Assembly: GCF_009687865.1 (NCBI RefSeq)
Contig: NZ_BLAE01000048.1
Location: forward strand, 1-64,000
Reading direction: 5' to 3'
From: Acrocarpospora macrocephala
GTDB lineage: Bacteria; Actinomycetota; Actinomycetes; Streptosporangiales; Streptosporangiaceae
Length of the DNA stretch: 64,000 bases
Below are positions 7,469 through 16,600 of the stretch, in pieces. The translations under genes were made by a program, and so were the position numbers. The notes under the pieces were generated by a model. The model was not told where the DNA came from, made no database searches, and worked only from the letters and a program-made list of their open reading frames with translations. Each line of letters begins with the position of its first letter. The first letter of the stretch is position 1.

Positions 7469-8769
7469 CAGAACGCCGTCAGGTAGGTGTCGAGCTCCCA
7501 CGGGGTCACCGTGTTGTGCCAGGAGAAGAACTCCTCCCGCTTGCGCCCCGCGTAGTACGCCGCCACCTCCGCGCCGAGCACCTCGCGCACCACCGCGTCC
7601 CGCTCCAGCGCCTCCACCGCGTGCAGCAACGTCACCGGCAACTCGGCCGCCGAATCCGCGAACCGCCCGGGCCCGCTGGGATCCCCCGGATCCAGATCCC
7701 GCTCGATCCCGTCGAGCCCGGCCGCCAGCACCGCCGCGATCGCCAGGTACGGATTGGCGGACCCGTCACCCCCGCGCAGCTCCACCCGGTCACCCTCCGG
7801 CACCCGCAGCAGGTGCGTCCGGTCGTTCCCGCCGTAACTGGCCCGCTTGGGCGACCAGGTGGCCCCCGAACTGGTCGTCGCCGCGCCGCGCCGCTTGTAG
7901 GAGTTGACCGTCGGCGCGATCACCCCGTGCAGCCCGGCCGCGTGGTCGAGCACTCCGGCCACGAAGGCGTACGCCAGCTTGGAGAGCCCCAGCCCGCGCG
8001 GATCGTCCTCGCCGGGGAAGAGCGGGGTCTCGCCGTCCCAGAGGGACAGGTGCAGGTGCAGGCCGCTGCCGGTGCGGTCGGTGAACGGTTTGGGCATGAA
8101 GGTGGCGATCATGTCCCGGCGTTCGGCCAGCATGTGCAGCACATACCTGAGGGTGATCACGCGGTCGGCGGTGGTGAGCGCGTCGGCGAACCGGAAGTTC
8201 TGCTCGAACTGCCCGTTGGCGTCCTCGTGGTCGTTGGCGTAGTTACCCCAGCCGAGGGAGTTCATCGCGCTGGAGACGGTGGTCAGATGCTCATACATGC
8301 GGGTGACCCCGCGCGCGTCGTAACACGGCTGCGCGGCCCCATCCCGCTCATCCGCCACCACCACGTTCCCCGAAGCATCCCGCTTTAACAGGAAATATTC
8401 GACTTCGGCGCCGACATACGGGGTGTACGGCATCCGCGCCAGCAACCGCCGCAGGATCACCCGCGGCGCGTACGGCCATGGCTCCCCGTTCACATGCGGA
8501 TCGCAGTGCACCAGCGCCAGCCCCTCCCGCAGGAACGGCAACGGCGTATACGACCCCACATCCGGAATCGCCATGATGTCCGGATCGTACGGCTGCTGCC
8601 CCAGCGCCCCCGCCGCGTACCCCGCGAAGCCGACCCCGTCCGCCTCCAGGTCGTCCACCGCCTCCACCGGCACCAGCTTGGCGCAGGGTTTCCCGGTCAG
8701 ATCGACGAACGTGGCCAGGATGAACCGCACACCATCGGCTCTGGTCAGCTCTGCGAGCGAGGTCGCCAT
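7468..8769 (-). CDS. glnT: Type III glutamine synthetase-like enzyme (GlnT / GmaS-like)
   Basis: A 433-residue glutamine synthetase superfamily enzyme. The catalytic core is clear: GAEVEYFLL (metal-binding Glu), FEQNFRFADAL, GSGLHLHLSLW (His/Gly loop), VNSYKRRGA and RVELRGGDGSANPYLAIA. Within this operon the best guess is gamma-glutamylmethylamide synthetase-like activity, i.e. ATP-dependent ligation of a primary amine to glutamate, feeding MgsABC. I chose the ATG at 8769, with GGACGGAG at about -17 to -10; a GTG nine codons upstream is possible. It is the first gene of the minus-strand operon, with its promoter in the 137-bp gap shared with the divergent TetR gene. Ordinary ammonia-using GlnA activity cannot be excluded by sequence alone. 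Confidence 0.85.
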   Translation of the reverse strand: MATSLAELTRADGVRFILATFVDLTGKPCAKLVPVEAVDDLEADGVGFAGYAAGALGQQPYDPDIMAIPDVGSYTPLPFLREGLALVHCDPHVNGEPWPYAPRVILRRLLARMPYTPYVGAEVEYFLLKRDASGNVVVADERDGAAQPCYDARGVTRMYEHLTTVSSAMNSLGWGNYANDHEDANGQFEQNFRFADALTTADRVITLRYVLHMLAERRDMIATFMPKPFTDRTGSGLHLHLSLWDGETPLFPGEDDPRGLGLSKLAYAFVAGVLDHAAGLHGVIAPTVNSYKRRGAATTSSGATWSPKRASYGGNDRTHLLRVPEGDRVELRGGDGSANPYLAIAAVLAAGLDGIERDLDPGDPSGPGRFADSAAELPVTLLHAVEALERDAVVREVLGAEVAAYYAGRKREEFFSWHNTVTPWELDTYLTAF

Positions 8770-8872
8770 CGAAGGGCTCCGTCCACTGTCGGTCACCAGC
8801 GTTGAACCGAAGTGAACAACCGCGCTGTTGCCGCCGAATGGCCTCCTGGTTTCGACCCTGTTTCCCCGGACA

Positions 8873-8900
8873 TTGACATATCAAATGAACGCTTTTTAAT
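8873..8900 (+). promoter_or_regulatory. Promoter for leaderless tetR gene with overlapping inverted repeat
   Basis: TTGACA at 8873-8878 and TTTAAT at 8895-8900 are separated by 16 nt, a good sigma-70-type promoter in otherwise GC-rich DNA. The ATG at 8907 lies 7 nt after the -10 box, about where transcription would begin, and no Shine-Dalgarno sequence precedes it, so the mRNA is probably leaderless. TTGACATATCAA (8873-8884) is an inverted repeat (TTGA-N4-TCAA) overlapping the -35, a plausible site for autoregulation. Confidence 0.6.
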
Positions 8901-8906
8901 TTGTCC

Positions 8907-9515
8907 ATGGGCCGGATCGCGGGCGTCACCGCCGCCGAGACGCGCGAGCGGCTGCTGCGCGCGGCCGCCGAGGTGTTCGCCGAGCGCGGCTACGACGGCA
9001 CCCGGGTGGCCGACATCGCCGCGGCCGCGGGGGTCAGCAACGGCGCGCTGTACGCGCATTTCGGGTCCAAGGCCGAGCTGCTGGTGGCCGCGCTGCGCGC
9101 GCACGGGCGGCGGCTGCTGGCCGGCCTGTTCGCCGCCGACCCGGATCGCTCGATCACGGATCTGCTCCTCGCCATCGGCCGCTGGCTGCCCCGCCGCCGC
9201 GACCCCAGCCGCTTCCTCATCGTGGAGGCGCTGGTCGCGGCCCGCCGGGACGCGGACGTCGCCGGGCCGACCCGCGCCTACGTCGGCGAGCGCGCCGACT
9301 GGCTCGCCGAGCTCGTCCGCCTCGGCCAGGCCGGGGACGAGCTCGACCCCGCCCTGTCGCCGGGCGCGCTCGCGCACTTCTGCCTGCTGCTCGCGATGGG
9401 CAGCGCGCTGATCACGCCTGATTTGCACGCGGTGGACGACGAGGAGTGGACCGCCTTGCTCACCCGGCTCGCCACCGCGCTCGCCCCCGCCGCACCGAAG
9501 GGAACACCGCGGTGA
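8907..9515 (+). CDS. TetR-family regulator of the ferredoxin-P450 unit
   Basis: A 202-residue TetR regulator. Residues ~8-55 are a typical HTH (TRERLLRAAAEVFAERGYDG, VADIAAAAGVSNGALYAHF), followed by a divergent ligand-binding domain. The ATG at 8907 appears leaderless. Its TGA overlaps the GTG of the ferredoxin gene by 4 nt, so the three genes form one transcript. It may repress its own operon through the TTGA-N4-TCAA repeat; it might also act on the divergent glnT operon, since the intergenic region is shared. Confidence 0.88.
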   Translation: MGRIAGVTAAETRERLLRAAAEVFAERGYDGTRVADIAAAAGVSNGALYAHFGSKAELLVAALRAHGRRLLAGLFAADPDRSITDLLLAIGRWLPRRRDPSRFLIVEALVAARRDADVAGPTRAYVGERADWLAELVRLGQAGDELDPALSPGALAHFCLLLAMGSALITPDLHAVDDEEWTALLTRLATALAPAAPKGTPR

Positions 9516-9712
9516 AAGTGAAGATCGACTCCGAGCGTTGCCAGGGGCACGGCCGCTGCTACGACCTCGCCCCCGACCTGTTCGGCGCGGACGACGAGGG
9601 ATACGGGCAGGTCATCGGCGACAGCACGGTGCCAGAGGGCCAGGAGCGCGCCACCAGCCTGGCGGCGTCCAACTGTCCCGAACGCGCGATCGAGATCCTG
9701 CAGGAGGCCTGA
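9512..9712 (+). CDS. Ferredoxin with Cys-x2-His-x2-Cys cluster motif (P450 partner)
   Basis: A 66-residue ferredoxin starting at GTG 9512 (VKVKIDSERC). The cluster motif is CQGHGRC, i.e. Cys-x2-His-x2-Cys with His where 4Fe-4S ferredoxins have the second Cys, followed by a distal NCPE. This is the layout of actinobacterial 3Fe-4S ferredoxins that serve cytochromes P450; the His form is a known variant found beside P450 genes in mycobacteria and relatives. Only one base separates its stop from the P450 start, so it is almost certainly the electron donor. No ferredoxin reductase is in the window. Confidence 0.9.
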   Translation: MKVKIDSERCQGHGRCYDLAPDLFGADDEGYGQVIGDSTVPEGQERATSLAASNCPERAIEILQEA

Positions 9713-9713
9713 C

Positions 9714-10985
9714 ATGACCGTCGACGACCGATTCAGCCGGGACTTCCAGGAGATGCGGGCGGACCGGCCCATCGGCACCCGCAACGAGATCGTCACCGGC
9801 CCGGTCTCGGACTGGGCGACCGACTTCTCCCACACCGAGTCCGAGTGGGCGGCCGACCCGTACCGCATCCAGGACGAGCTGCGGCAGCGCTGCCCGATCG
9901 CGCACACCGAGCGCTTCGGCGGCGGATGGCTGCCGACCCGCTACGAGGACGTCGCGGCCATCGCGTACGACACCGACCGCTTCTCGTCCCGGGCGATCAT
10001 CATGGGCAACTTCCGGCCGCCGCCCGAGCTGGCCCCGATCGGCGGCTCGCCGCCGATCTCCTCCGACCCGCCGTTCCACCACCACGCGCGCAAGCTCCTG
10101 CTCCCGGCGTTCACCAAGCACGCGGTGGCCAGGCGGGAGGCCGCGACCAGGGCGTTCTGCCACGCCCTCATCGACGCGCTGGAGGGGGAGGACGTCGTCG
10201 ACGCCGCCCGCGACTACGCCCAGCACATCCCGATGCGGGTCATCGCCGACATGCTCGGCTTCCCGCCCGAGGACGGGCCGCGCTTCCGCGCCTTCATCGA
10301 GGGCGTGCTCGAAGGCGTCAACCTCCCGCCGGACGAACGCCTCGGCCGGATGGACAACCTGTTCGACTACCTGCTCGCGCAGATCCACGACCACGTCGGC
10401 AATCCGCGCGACGACCTCACCACCTACCTGATCAACGTCGAGTTCGGCGGGCAGAAGCTCAGCTCGTCCCACGTGGCGGGCACGATGGCGCTGCTGCTCA
10501 TCGCCGGCATCGACACCACCTGGAGCGCGATCGGCGCCTCGCTGTGGCACCTGGCGAAGACTCCGGCCGACCGCGAGCGCCTGGTCGCCGACCCTGGCCT
10601 GCTGCCGACCGCGATGGAGGAACTCCTCCGGGCGTACGCCCCGGTCACGATGGCCCGGCTGGTCAAGGAGGACATGAGCTGGAACGGCGTGGACATGAAG
10701 GCCGACGACTGGATCCTGCTGTCGTTCCCTGCGGCCAACCGGGACCCCGCCCAGTTCGACCGGGCGGGCGAGGTCGTCATCGACCGCGAGGTCAACCGGC
10801 ACGCCGCGTTCGGCCTGGGCATCCACCGCTGCGTGGGCTCGCACCTGGCGCGCATGGAGCTGCGGGTCGCCCTGGAGGTCTGGCTGGAGCGGATCCCCGA
10901 CTTCGGCCTCGCCGACCCGGCCGCGGTGACGTGGGCCTCGGGTCAGGTCCGCGGCCCGCGCACGCTCCCGCTCCGGATCGGCTAG
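9714..10985 (+). CDS. Cytochrome P450 monooxygenase
   Basis: A 423-residue soluble bacterial P450. The haem-binding loop FGLGIHRCVGSHLAR places the thiolate Cys at about residue 373. The I-helix oxygen-activation motif is AGIDTT, and the K-helix ExxR is EELLR. It has a long N-terminal segment before the first conserved helix, including a Pro-rich loop NFRPPPELAPIGG. The subfamily is not recognised, so no CYP number is given. Translationally linked to the ferredoxin and TetR genes. The substrate is unknown; the aldehyde dehydrogenase on the other strand could handle an aldehyde product, but that is only proximity. Confidence 0.92.
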   Translation: MTVDDRFSRDFQEMRADRPIGTRNEIVTGPVSDWATDFSHTESEWAADPYRIQDELRQRCPIAHTERFGGGWLPTRYEDVAAIAYDTDRFSSRAIIMGNFRPPPELAPIGGSPPISSDPPFHHHARKLLLPAFTKHAVARREAATRAFCHALIDALEGEDVVDAARDYAQHIPMRVIADMLGFPPEDGPRFRAFIEGVLEGVNLPPDERLGRMDNLFDYLLAQIHDHVGNPRDDLTTYLINVEFGGQKLSSSHVAGTMALLLIAGIDTTWSAIGASLWHLAKTPADRERLVADPGLLPTAMEELLRAYAPVTMARLVKEDMSWNGVDMKADDWILLSFPAANRDPAQFDRAGEVVIDREVNRHAAFGLGIHRCVGSHLARMELRVALEVWLERIPDFGLADPAAVTWASGQVRGPRTLPLRIG

Positions 10986-11197
10986 CTGCGGTAGGAGGCG
11001 GGATCCTCCGGTGTCGCGGACTGCCCGGTGCCCCGGGGGTCCAGCATGATCAACTGCCGATACCCCGGCAGCCCGCCGAGCTCGCCGAGGTAGTCGGAGT
11101 CCTGCAGCATGCCGCCCGGCAGGCAGATCACCGGCGCGCCCTCTCCGGACACGTGATAGGCGAGGACGGTTCCATCAGGTGCGGAGAAGGCGGGCAT
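10982..11197 (-). pseudogene. Alpha/beta hydrolase, N-terminal stump only
   Basis: A 71-residue frame starting at the ATG 11197. It shows the opening strands of a proline-iminopeptidase-like alpha/beta hydrolase (DGTVLAYHVSGEGAPVICLPGG, then LIMLDPRGTGQSATPEDPASY). Family members are about 260-290 residues with the nucleophile elbow near residue 100; here the frame stops at residue 71, before any catalytic residue, and the stop codon overlaps that of the convergent P450 gene. The 3' three quarters of the gene are missing, so it is a truncated pseudogene, probably cut when the P450 operon arrived or was rearranged. Confidence 0.75.
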
Positions 11198-11244
11198 GGC
11201 GGCGATCCTTCCAGCGCCGTTCCGGCCGCGGCAACCGAATATGG

Positions 11245-12663
11245 TCAGCGCTGGATGGACTTGGTCTCCAGGAACTCCTCGATGCCGTAGCGGCCGAATT
11301 CGCGGCCGTTGCCGGACTGCTTGTAGCCGCCGAAGGGCGCGAGCGGGTTCCATGGGGCGCCGTTGATGTCGACCTGGCCCGTGCGCAGCCGCCGGGCGAT
11401 CGCGAGCGCGCGCTCCTCGCCGCCGAACACGCCGCCGGTGAGCCCGTACGTCGTGTTGTTGGCGATCTCGACGGCCTGGTCGTCGCCGGCGTACGGGATG
11501 ATCGTCAAGACAGGGCCGAAGATCTCCTCCTGGGCGATCACGGCGTCCGGGGCGACGTCGGCGAAGATCGTGGGCCGTGCGTACGCGCCCGTGGGCAGCC
11601 CGTCGGGCCTGCCGGGGCCGCCGAACGCGAGGGTGGCGCCGTCGGCGATGCCCCGTTCGATGTAGCCGTCGACCCGGCGGCGCTGCGCCTCCGACGCCAT
11701 GGGCCCGATGCGGGTGGCCTCGTCGGCCGGGTCGCCGACGGTGTACTCGGCGGCGGCCGCCACGGCCAGTTCGACGATCTCGTCGTGCCGCGACGCGGGC
11801 ACGAGCATCCGCGGCCAGGCGCCGCACACCTGGCCGCCGTTGGTGAAGGCCATGGCCACCCCGAGTGGTACGGCCTGAGCGAGGTCGGCGTCATCGAGGA
11901 TCACATTGGCGGACTTGCCGCCAAGCTCCAGCGCGACCCGCTTGACGGTCTCCGCCGCGACGGCCGAGATCCGCCTGCCCACCCGGGTGGAGCCGGTGAA
12001 CGACATCATGTCGACGCCGGGGTGGGCCGCGATCGCCTCGCCGACGACCGGCCCCGTCCCGTGGACGACGTTGAACACGCCCGCGGGCAGTCCCGCCTCG
12101 GCGGCGACCTCGGCCAGGATCCCCGCCGTCAAGGGCGCGATCTCCGACGGCTTGAGGACCATGGTGTTGCCGGCCAGCAGGGCGGGCGCCAGCTTCGAGA
12201 CGATCTGCTGCAGGGGGAAGTTCCACGGCGTGATGGCGCCGACGACGCCGATCGGCTCGCGTACGACCAGCGAGTTGCCGATCTGCTCGGTCCAGGGGAA
12301 CTCGGCGGCGAGCGCCGCGACGGAGGCGGCCACCTCGACCGGGAAGACGGCCTGCGCGTGGCGGGAGAGGGTGATCGGCGCGCCCATCTCGGCGGTGATC
12401 GTGGTGGCGATATCCTCGGCCCGGTCGCGCAGGCCCTCGGAGACGCGGCGGACGATCGCGGCGCGTTCGGAAATGTCGGTCGCGGCCCAGTGGGGGAGGG
12501 CGGCCGTCGCGGCGGCGATGGCCCGGTCGACGTCGGCGACGGTGCCCGACGGCACCCGGGCGACGATCTCGCCCGTCGCCGGGTTCAGCACGTCGATCGT
12601 GTCAGTGGATCCGGCGACGGCGTCACCGCCGATCCAGTGGGTGTTCAGCGTTGGTGTGCTCAT
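11245..12663 (-). CDS. NAD(P)-dependent aldehyde dehydrogenase
   Basis: A 472-residue ALDH superfamily enzyme that oxidises aldehydes to acids. The cofactor region FTGSTRVGRRI, the catalytic Glu in ELGGKSANVI, the catalytic Cys in GGQVCGAW (about residue 280) and the EEIFGPVL motif are all present. I chose the ATG at 12663 (MSTPTLNTHWIGG), the usual N-terminus. The hydrolase stump lies 47 bp downstream on the same strand. The divergent XRE/MmyB-type gene is the likely regulator. The aldehyde is not determined by the sequence. Confidence 0.92.
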   Translation of the reverse strand: MSTPTLNTHWIGGDAVAGSTDTIDVLNPATGEIVARVPSGTVADVDRAIAAATAALPHWAATDISERAAIVRRVSEGLRDRAEDIATTITAEMGAPITLSRHAQAVFPVEVAASVAALAAEFPWTEQIGNSLVVREPIGVVGAITPWNFPLQQIVSKLAPALLAGNTMVLKPSEIAPLTAGILAEVAAEAGLPAGVFNVVHGTGPVVGEAIAAHPGVDMMSFTGSTRVGRRISAVAAETVKRVALELGGKSANVILDDADLAQAVPLGVAMAFTNGGQVCGAWPRMLVPASRHDEIVELAVAAAAEYTVGDPADEATRIGPMASEAQRRRVDGYIERGIADGATLAFGGPGRPDGLPTGAYARPTIFADVAPDAVIAQEEIFGPVLTIIPYAGDDQAVEIANNTTYGLTGGVFGGEERALAIARRLRTGQVDINGAPWNPLAPFGGYKQSGNGREFGRYGIEEFLETKSIQR

Positions 12664-12842
12664 GGGACCGATCGTGGCAATGCCCGTACGGCCGGATCCA
12701 TGTACTCCTGATCCGTGGATCGACCCGCTGTGACCTGGATCACGGGATCGGCAGCGCCTGGATCCGGCCGGGCCGCCGGGGTGACGATGGACCTGGCCAG
12801 GGGATTTATTGTGAATGACTACCGTGAGAGGGGACGGACATC
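12664..12842. promoter_or_regulatory. Divergent control region with repeated GGATC/GATCC words
   Basis: The 179-bp gap between the aldehyde dehydrogenase and MmyB-type regulator genes contains GATC-centred words at short spacing (GGATCC, CTGATCC, GTGGATC, TGGATCA, GGGATC, TGGATCC, within about 12695-12765). Such clustering suggests several half-sites for the HTH regulator. Exact operator boundaries cannot be set by eye. Confidence 0.35.
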
Positions 12843-13664
12843 GTGGACCGTGCTCGGCTCGCCGACTTCCTGCGGACCCGCCGGGAGGCGCTGCAACCCG
12901 AGGACGTGGGGCTGCCGCGCGGCAGGCGGCGGCGGACGAGCGGGCTGCGCCGCGAGGAGGTCGCCGTGCTGTCCGACATGTCGATCGACTACTACAGCAG
13001 GCTGGAACAGGTACGCGGGCCGCATCCGTCGGAGCAGATGCTCGCCTCACTCGCCCGCGGCCTGCGCCTCTCCCTTGAGGAACGCGACCACCTGTTCCAC
13101 CTCGCCGGGTACGCCACCCCGCGACGGGCCTTGCGCACCGACCACATCAACCCCGGGATGATGCGCGTCTTCGACGGGCTCGAAGACGCCGCCGCCCAGA
13201 TCGTGACCTACCTGGGGGAGACGCTGAAGCAGACCCGGCTGTCGGTGGCGCTGATCGGCGACGAGGGCGCGCACACCGGGCTGGCCCGCAGCTTCCATTA
13301 CCGGTGGTTCACCGACCCGGCCACGCGGCTGGTCTATCCCGGGGATGACCACCCGGCGCACACCAGGCTGATCGCGGCGAACCTGCACCGCGTGTACACA
13401 CGTGACGGCAAGGACTCGCGCGCGGCGGCGATCGTCGACGCCCTGCTCGCCAGGAGCCCCGAATTCGCCCGGATCTGGGGCGAGCACCCGGTCACGGGCC
13501 CGTACTGCCCGCCCAAACGCGTCCAGCACCCGCAACTCGGACTGCTCGAACTGCACTGCCAGACCCTGGTCGACCCCGACCAGTCCCAGCTGCTGGTGGT
13601 CTACACCGCGACACCGGGCAGCGAGAGCCACGAGAAACTCCAGCTGCTGTCCGTCGTCGGCTGA
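12843..13664 (+). CDS. XRE-family regulator with MmyB-like ligand domain
   Basis: A 273-residue regulator of the actinobacterial MmyB-like type. Residues ~3-75 form an XRE HTH containing RRRRTSGLRREEVAVLSDMS and YYSRLEQ, a characteristic signature. Residues ~100-270 form the MmyB ligand-binding (PAS-like) domain, which in relatives binds fatty-acid-like molecules. The start is GTG at 12843 with GGACGG upstream. Members are very often divergent from a dehydrogenase or reductase gene that they control, as here with the aldehyde dehydrogenase. Confidence 0.9.
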   Translation: MDRARLADFLRTRREALQPEDVGLPRGRRRRTSGLRREEVAVLSDMSIDYYSRLEQVRGPHPSEQMLASLARGLRLSLEERDHLFHLAGYATPRRALRTDHINPGMMRVFDGLEDAAAQIVTYLGETLKQTRLSVALIGDEGAHTGLARSFHYRWFTDPATRLVYPGDDHPAHTRLIAANLHRVYTRDGKDSRAAAIVDALLARSPEFARIWGEHPVTGPYCPPKRVQHPQLGLLELHCQTLVDPDQSQLLVVYTATPGSESHEKLQLLSVVG

Positions 13665-13669
13665 CCCTC

Positions 13670-16600
13670 TCAGGCTCCGGCGTGGAGGTAGGCGCCCCAC
13701 AAGGACGGCGACTGGGGGAAACGCGTCCGCAGGGCGCGTACCGCATGGTGCAGGGAGTGGGCGGCGTGGGAGTAATCGGGTACGCCCGTCGCGGTGAGGT
13801 GGGCGTAGAAGTTGTCGGCCAGTTCGGCGGCCACGGCGTCGTTGATCTGCCACTGGGTGCCGATGACGTGGGGGAATCCGGCCAGCTGGAAGGCCGAGGT
13901 CAGGTGGATGGCCTCGTCGAGCAGCTCGGTGTCGGCGGTCATGGCCGTGTGGCAGGCCGAGAGGTAGGCCAGCCGGGCGTGGTCCAGGTCGATCGGAGCC
14001 AGACCGGCGATCGTCAGCGGGTCGTCGGCGTGGTCGTGCAGGAACAGCAGGCTGCGGGACGGGTTGGTGGGGTCGCTGGCGCCGTGGCAGGCGAAGTGGG
14101 CGATGGCGCAGGCGGGCAGGTGGGCCAGGACGTTGGCTTTGGTGGGAAGCGGGCCGGGGGCGGCGGTGTCGAAGAGGGGGTGGGGTTCGGTGAGCTGGAC
14201 GGAGCCGGGGATGCGGGCGGCGACGTGGGCGGCTTCGGTGGCGGCGTGGGGGAGGCGGCCGCGGTTGCGCAGGCCGGGAGTGGTGGGCATGGCGACGATC
14301 AGCGCCCGCTCGGGTCCGCCCGGCCGGCTGATCCGCTGGCGGGCATGGCGCAGGGCGCCGATGGTGGGGGTGTAAGAGGAGACGACCCGGTCCAGGACGC
14401 TTCGGCCTTGTTCGTCGTGATGACCGGAGGCGTGGAGGGGCAGCAGGCCGAGCGCGCCGCCGGGGGACCACCAGACGCGGGGCCAGAGGTCGCCCGCGGG
14501 CGCACCATGGAAGCCGAGGGCGTCGAGAACGGGGCCGGTCGCGTTGTCCCACAGCCAGCCGAGGATCTCCCGTAGCGTCCCCTGCGCGGCCAAGCGCTCC
14601 TCCACCGTCGCGTCCGGGTCGCTCGTCCGGAACAGCGCATTGTGAAATATCTGGATATGTTCGGCCAGGGTGTCGAGGGTCAGGCCGGGGAGGGGCAGCG
14701 TGGTGATGCCATCCCGGGTGAGCAGGAGCGCGTCGCAGCGGTGACCGCTGACGCTGAACACCACGACCGGGCCGTGGACCGCCTCGGCGAGGAGTTCCTC
14801 GACGGTGGGCGGCAGCCCGAACGAGGCGAACCCGTCCCGCTCCCTGATCGTCTCCAGTAGCCCGGCGAGCTCCTGCGCCAGCCGGTGCCGGTCCGCCGTC
14901 GCGTCGTCGGGCCGGCCGAACCGCGGCCGGACCAGACCCCCGTCCTCGGGACTCGCGTCCAGCAGGTCGCGCAACTCGGTGAAACGGCCGGCCAGGGCGG
15001 GATGCCGGTCTACGAGTTCGGACAGGTCTCCCCGGGTGGCCAGGCTCTGGCTGAGCAGGACCGCGCGCCCGGCTTCCAGCAGCCGCAGCGCTCGGGCCTC
15101 CCGGCCCGGCCCTCGCCCGGCCAGCACGAGCGAGGCCGCACCCCCGGCGATCCCCGACAGGCCGGTCAGGGCGCGCTGCCGGTCGCCGCGGCCGATCCGG
15201 CGTGGGGTCATCTCCGGCAGCAGCAGGATGGCCTGTTCCAGCAGATCCGCGGCCCGCGCGGGCTCGTCGTCCAGGAACTGGGCGGCGACCCTGGCGGCGT
15301 TGACGCGCACCGAAGGGGCGGCGTTCTCCAGGGACGCGGCTTCTTCGAGGACGGTGATCAGGGCGTCGAGGTCGGCGGCGGCGCCGGATCGTTCGAACCG
15401 GCTGCGCAGGGAGACGCTGAGGTTGCCCAGCCGCTCGGCCCGGCTGGGGTGATCCGGCGGGAGCACGTCCAGCGAGTCCTGACCGGCCTCGATCGCCGCG
15501 TCCAGATCCGCGAGGTCGCCGGTCCGCGAGAAGCGCAGGTGCAGCGCGTTGGCGAGGTTGGACAGCCGCATCGATCTGCCCGGGTCCTCGGGTGCGGTGG
15601 CCTCGACCGCCGTACGGCAGGTGTCGACGGCGGCCTCGATGTCGGGTGCCGTACCGGTGAGCTCGGCCTTGGAGCGCAGCGGGAGCGCGAGGTTGTTCAG
15701 GAACATCGGCAGCTGCGGATGGCCGGCGGGGACGGCCGCCACGGCGGTCCTGCAGGCGGCGATGGACGCCTCCAGATCGGCCTCCGACCGGGAGCGGATG
15801 AATCGCTCCCACAGGCTGTAGCCGAGGTTGGACGCGAACATGGGCAGGTAGAAGTGCCCGTCGGGGACGGCCTCCAGCACGGCGTGCTCGAGTTCGATCG
15901 CCAGGTCCAGGTCGGCGGGCGCTCCCGTCCGCCGGGACCTGGCCGCGTACGAACCGGCGAGGTTGGACATGCGGATGGCGCGCTCGCCGAAGTCCTCCGC
16001 CGTGGCGGCGATCGCTTCCCTGCCGACCTGGATGGCCTCGTCCAGGTCCGCCAGCTCGCCGGTGCGCTCGAACCGGGCGCGCAGCGCCGCTCCCAGGTTG
16101 GATGACCATTCGGCCCGGTCCTGGCCTTTCTCGGGAGTGGCCGAGATGGCGACTCGCATGGACTCGATCCCTTGCCGCATGTCGTCGGGATCCCCGTACC
16201 GCTCGAACCTGATCATGTGTACGGCGCCGAGGTTGGCGTGGTGACGCGCCCAGTCGGAGTCGCCGGGGGAGAGGATCCCGACGATCCGCTGGAACAGGGT
16301 CAGCGCGGTGTCGAGGTCGCGGGGCGAGCCGAAGCGGGTGTGGCGCAGGTGCGCCGCGTTCGCCAGCGCGGCGAGGCGGTCGGTGTGGTCGGGGTGGTCG
16401 GGCGGGGTGGCCGCGACGGCTTCCTCGACGACCAGGATGCCCCGATCCAGGTCCGCCTCGTCGCCGATCCGCTCGAACCTGGCCAGCAGGGTGTCGCCGA
16501 GCCCGGCGAGATACCGCGCGCGGTTCGGGTCGGCGGGATCGACCGTGGATCTGGCGGTCTCAAGCGCCTGGAGCGAGGCGTCCAGGTCGGCGAGGTCGCC

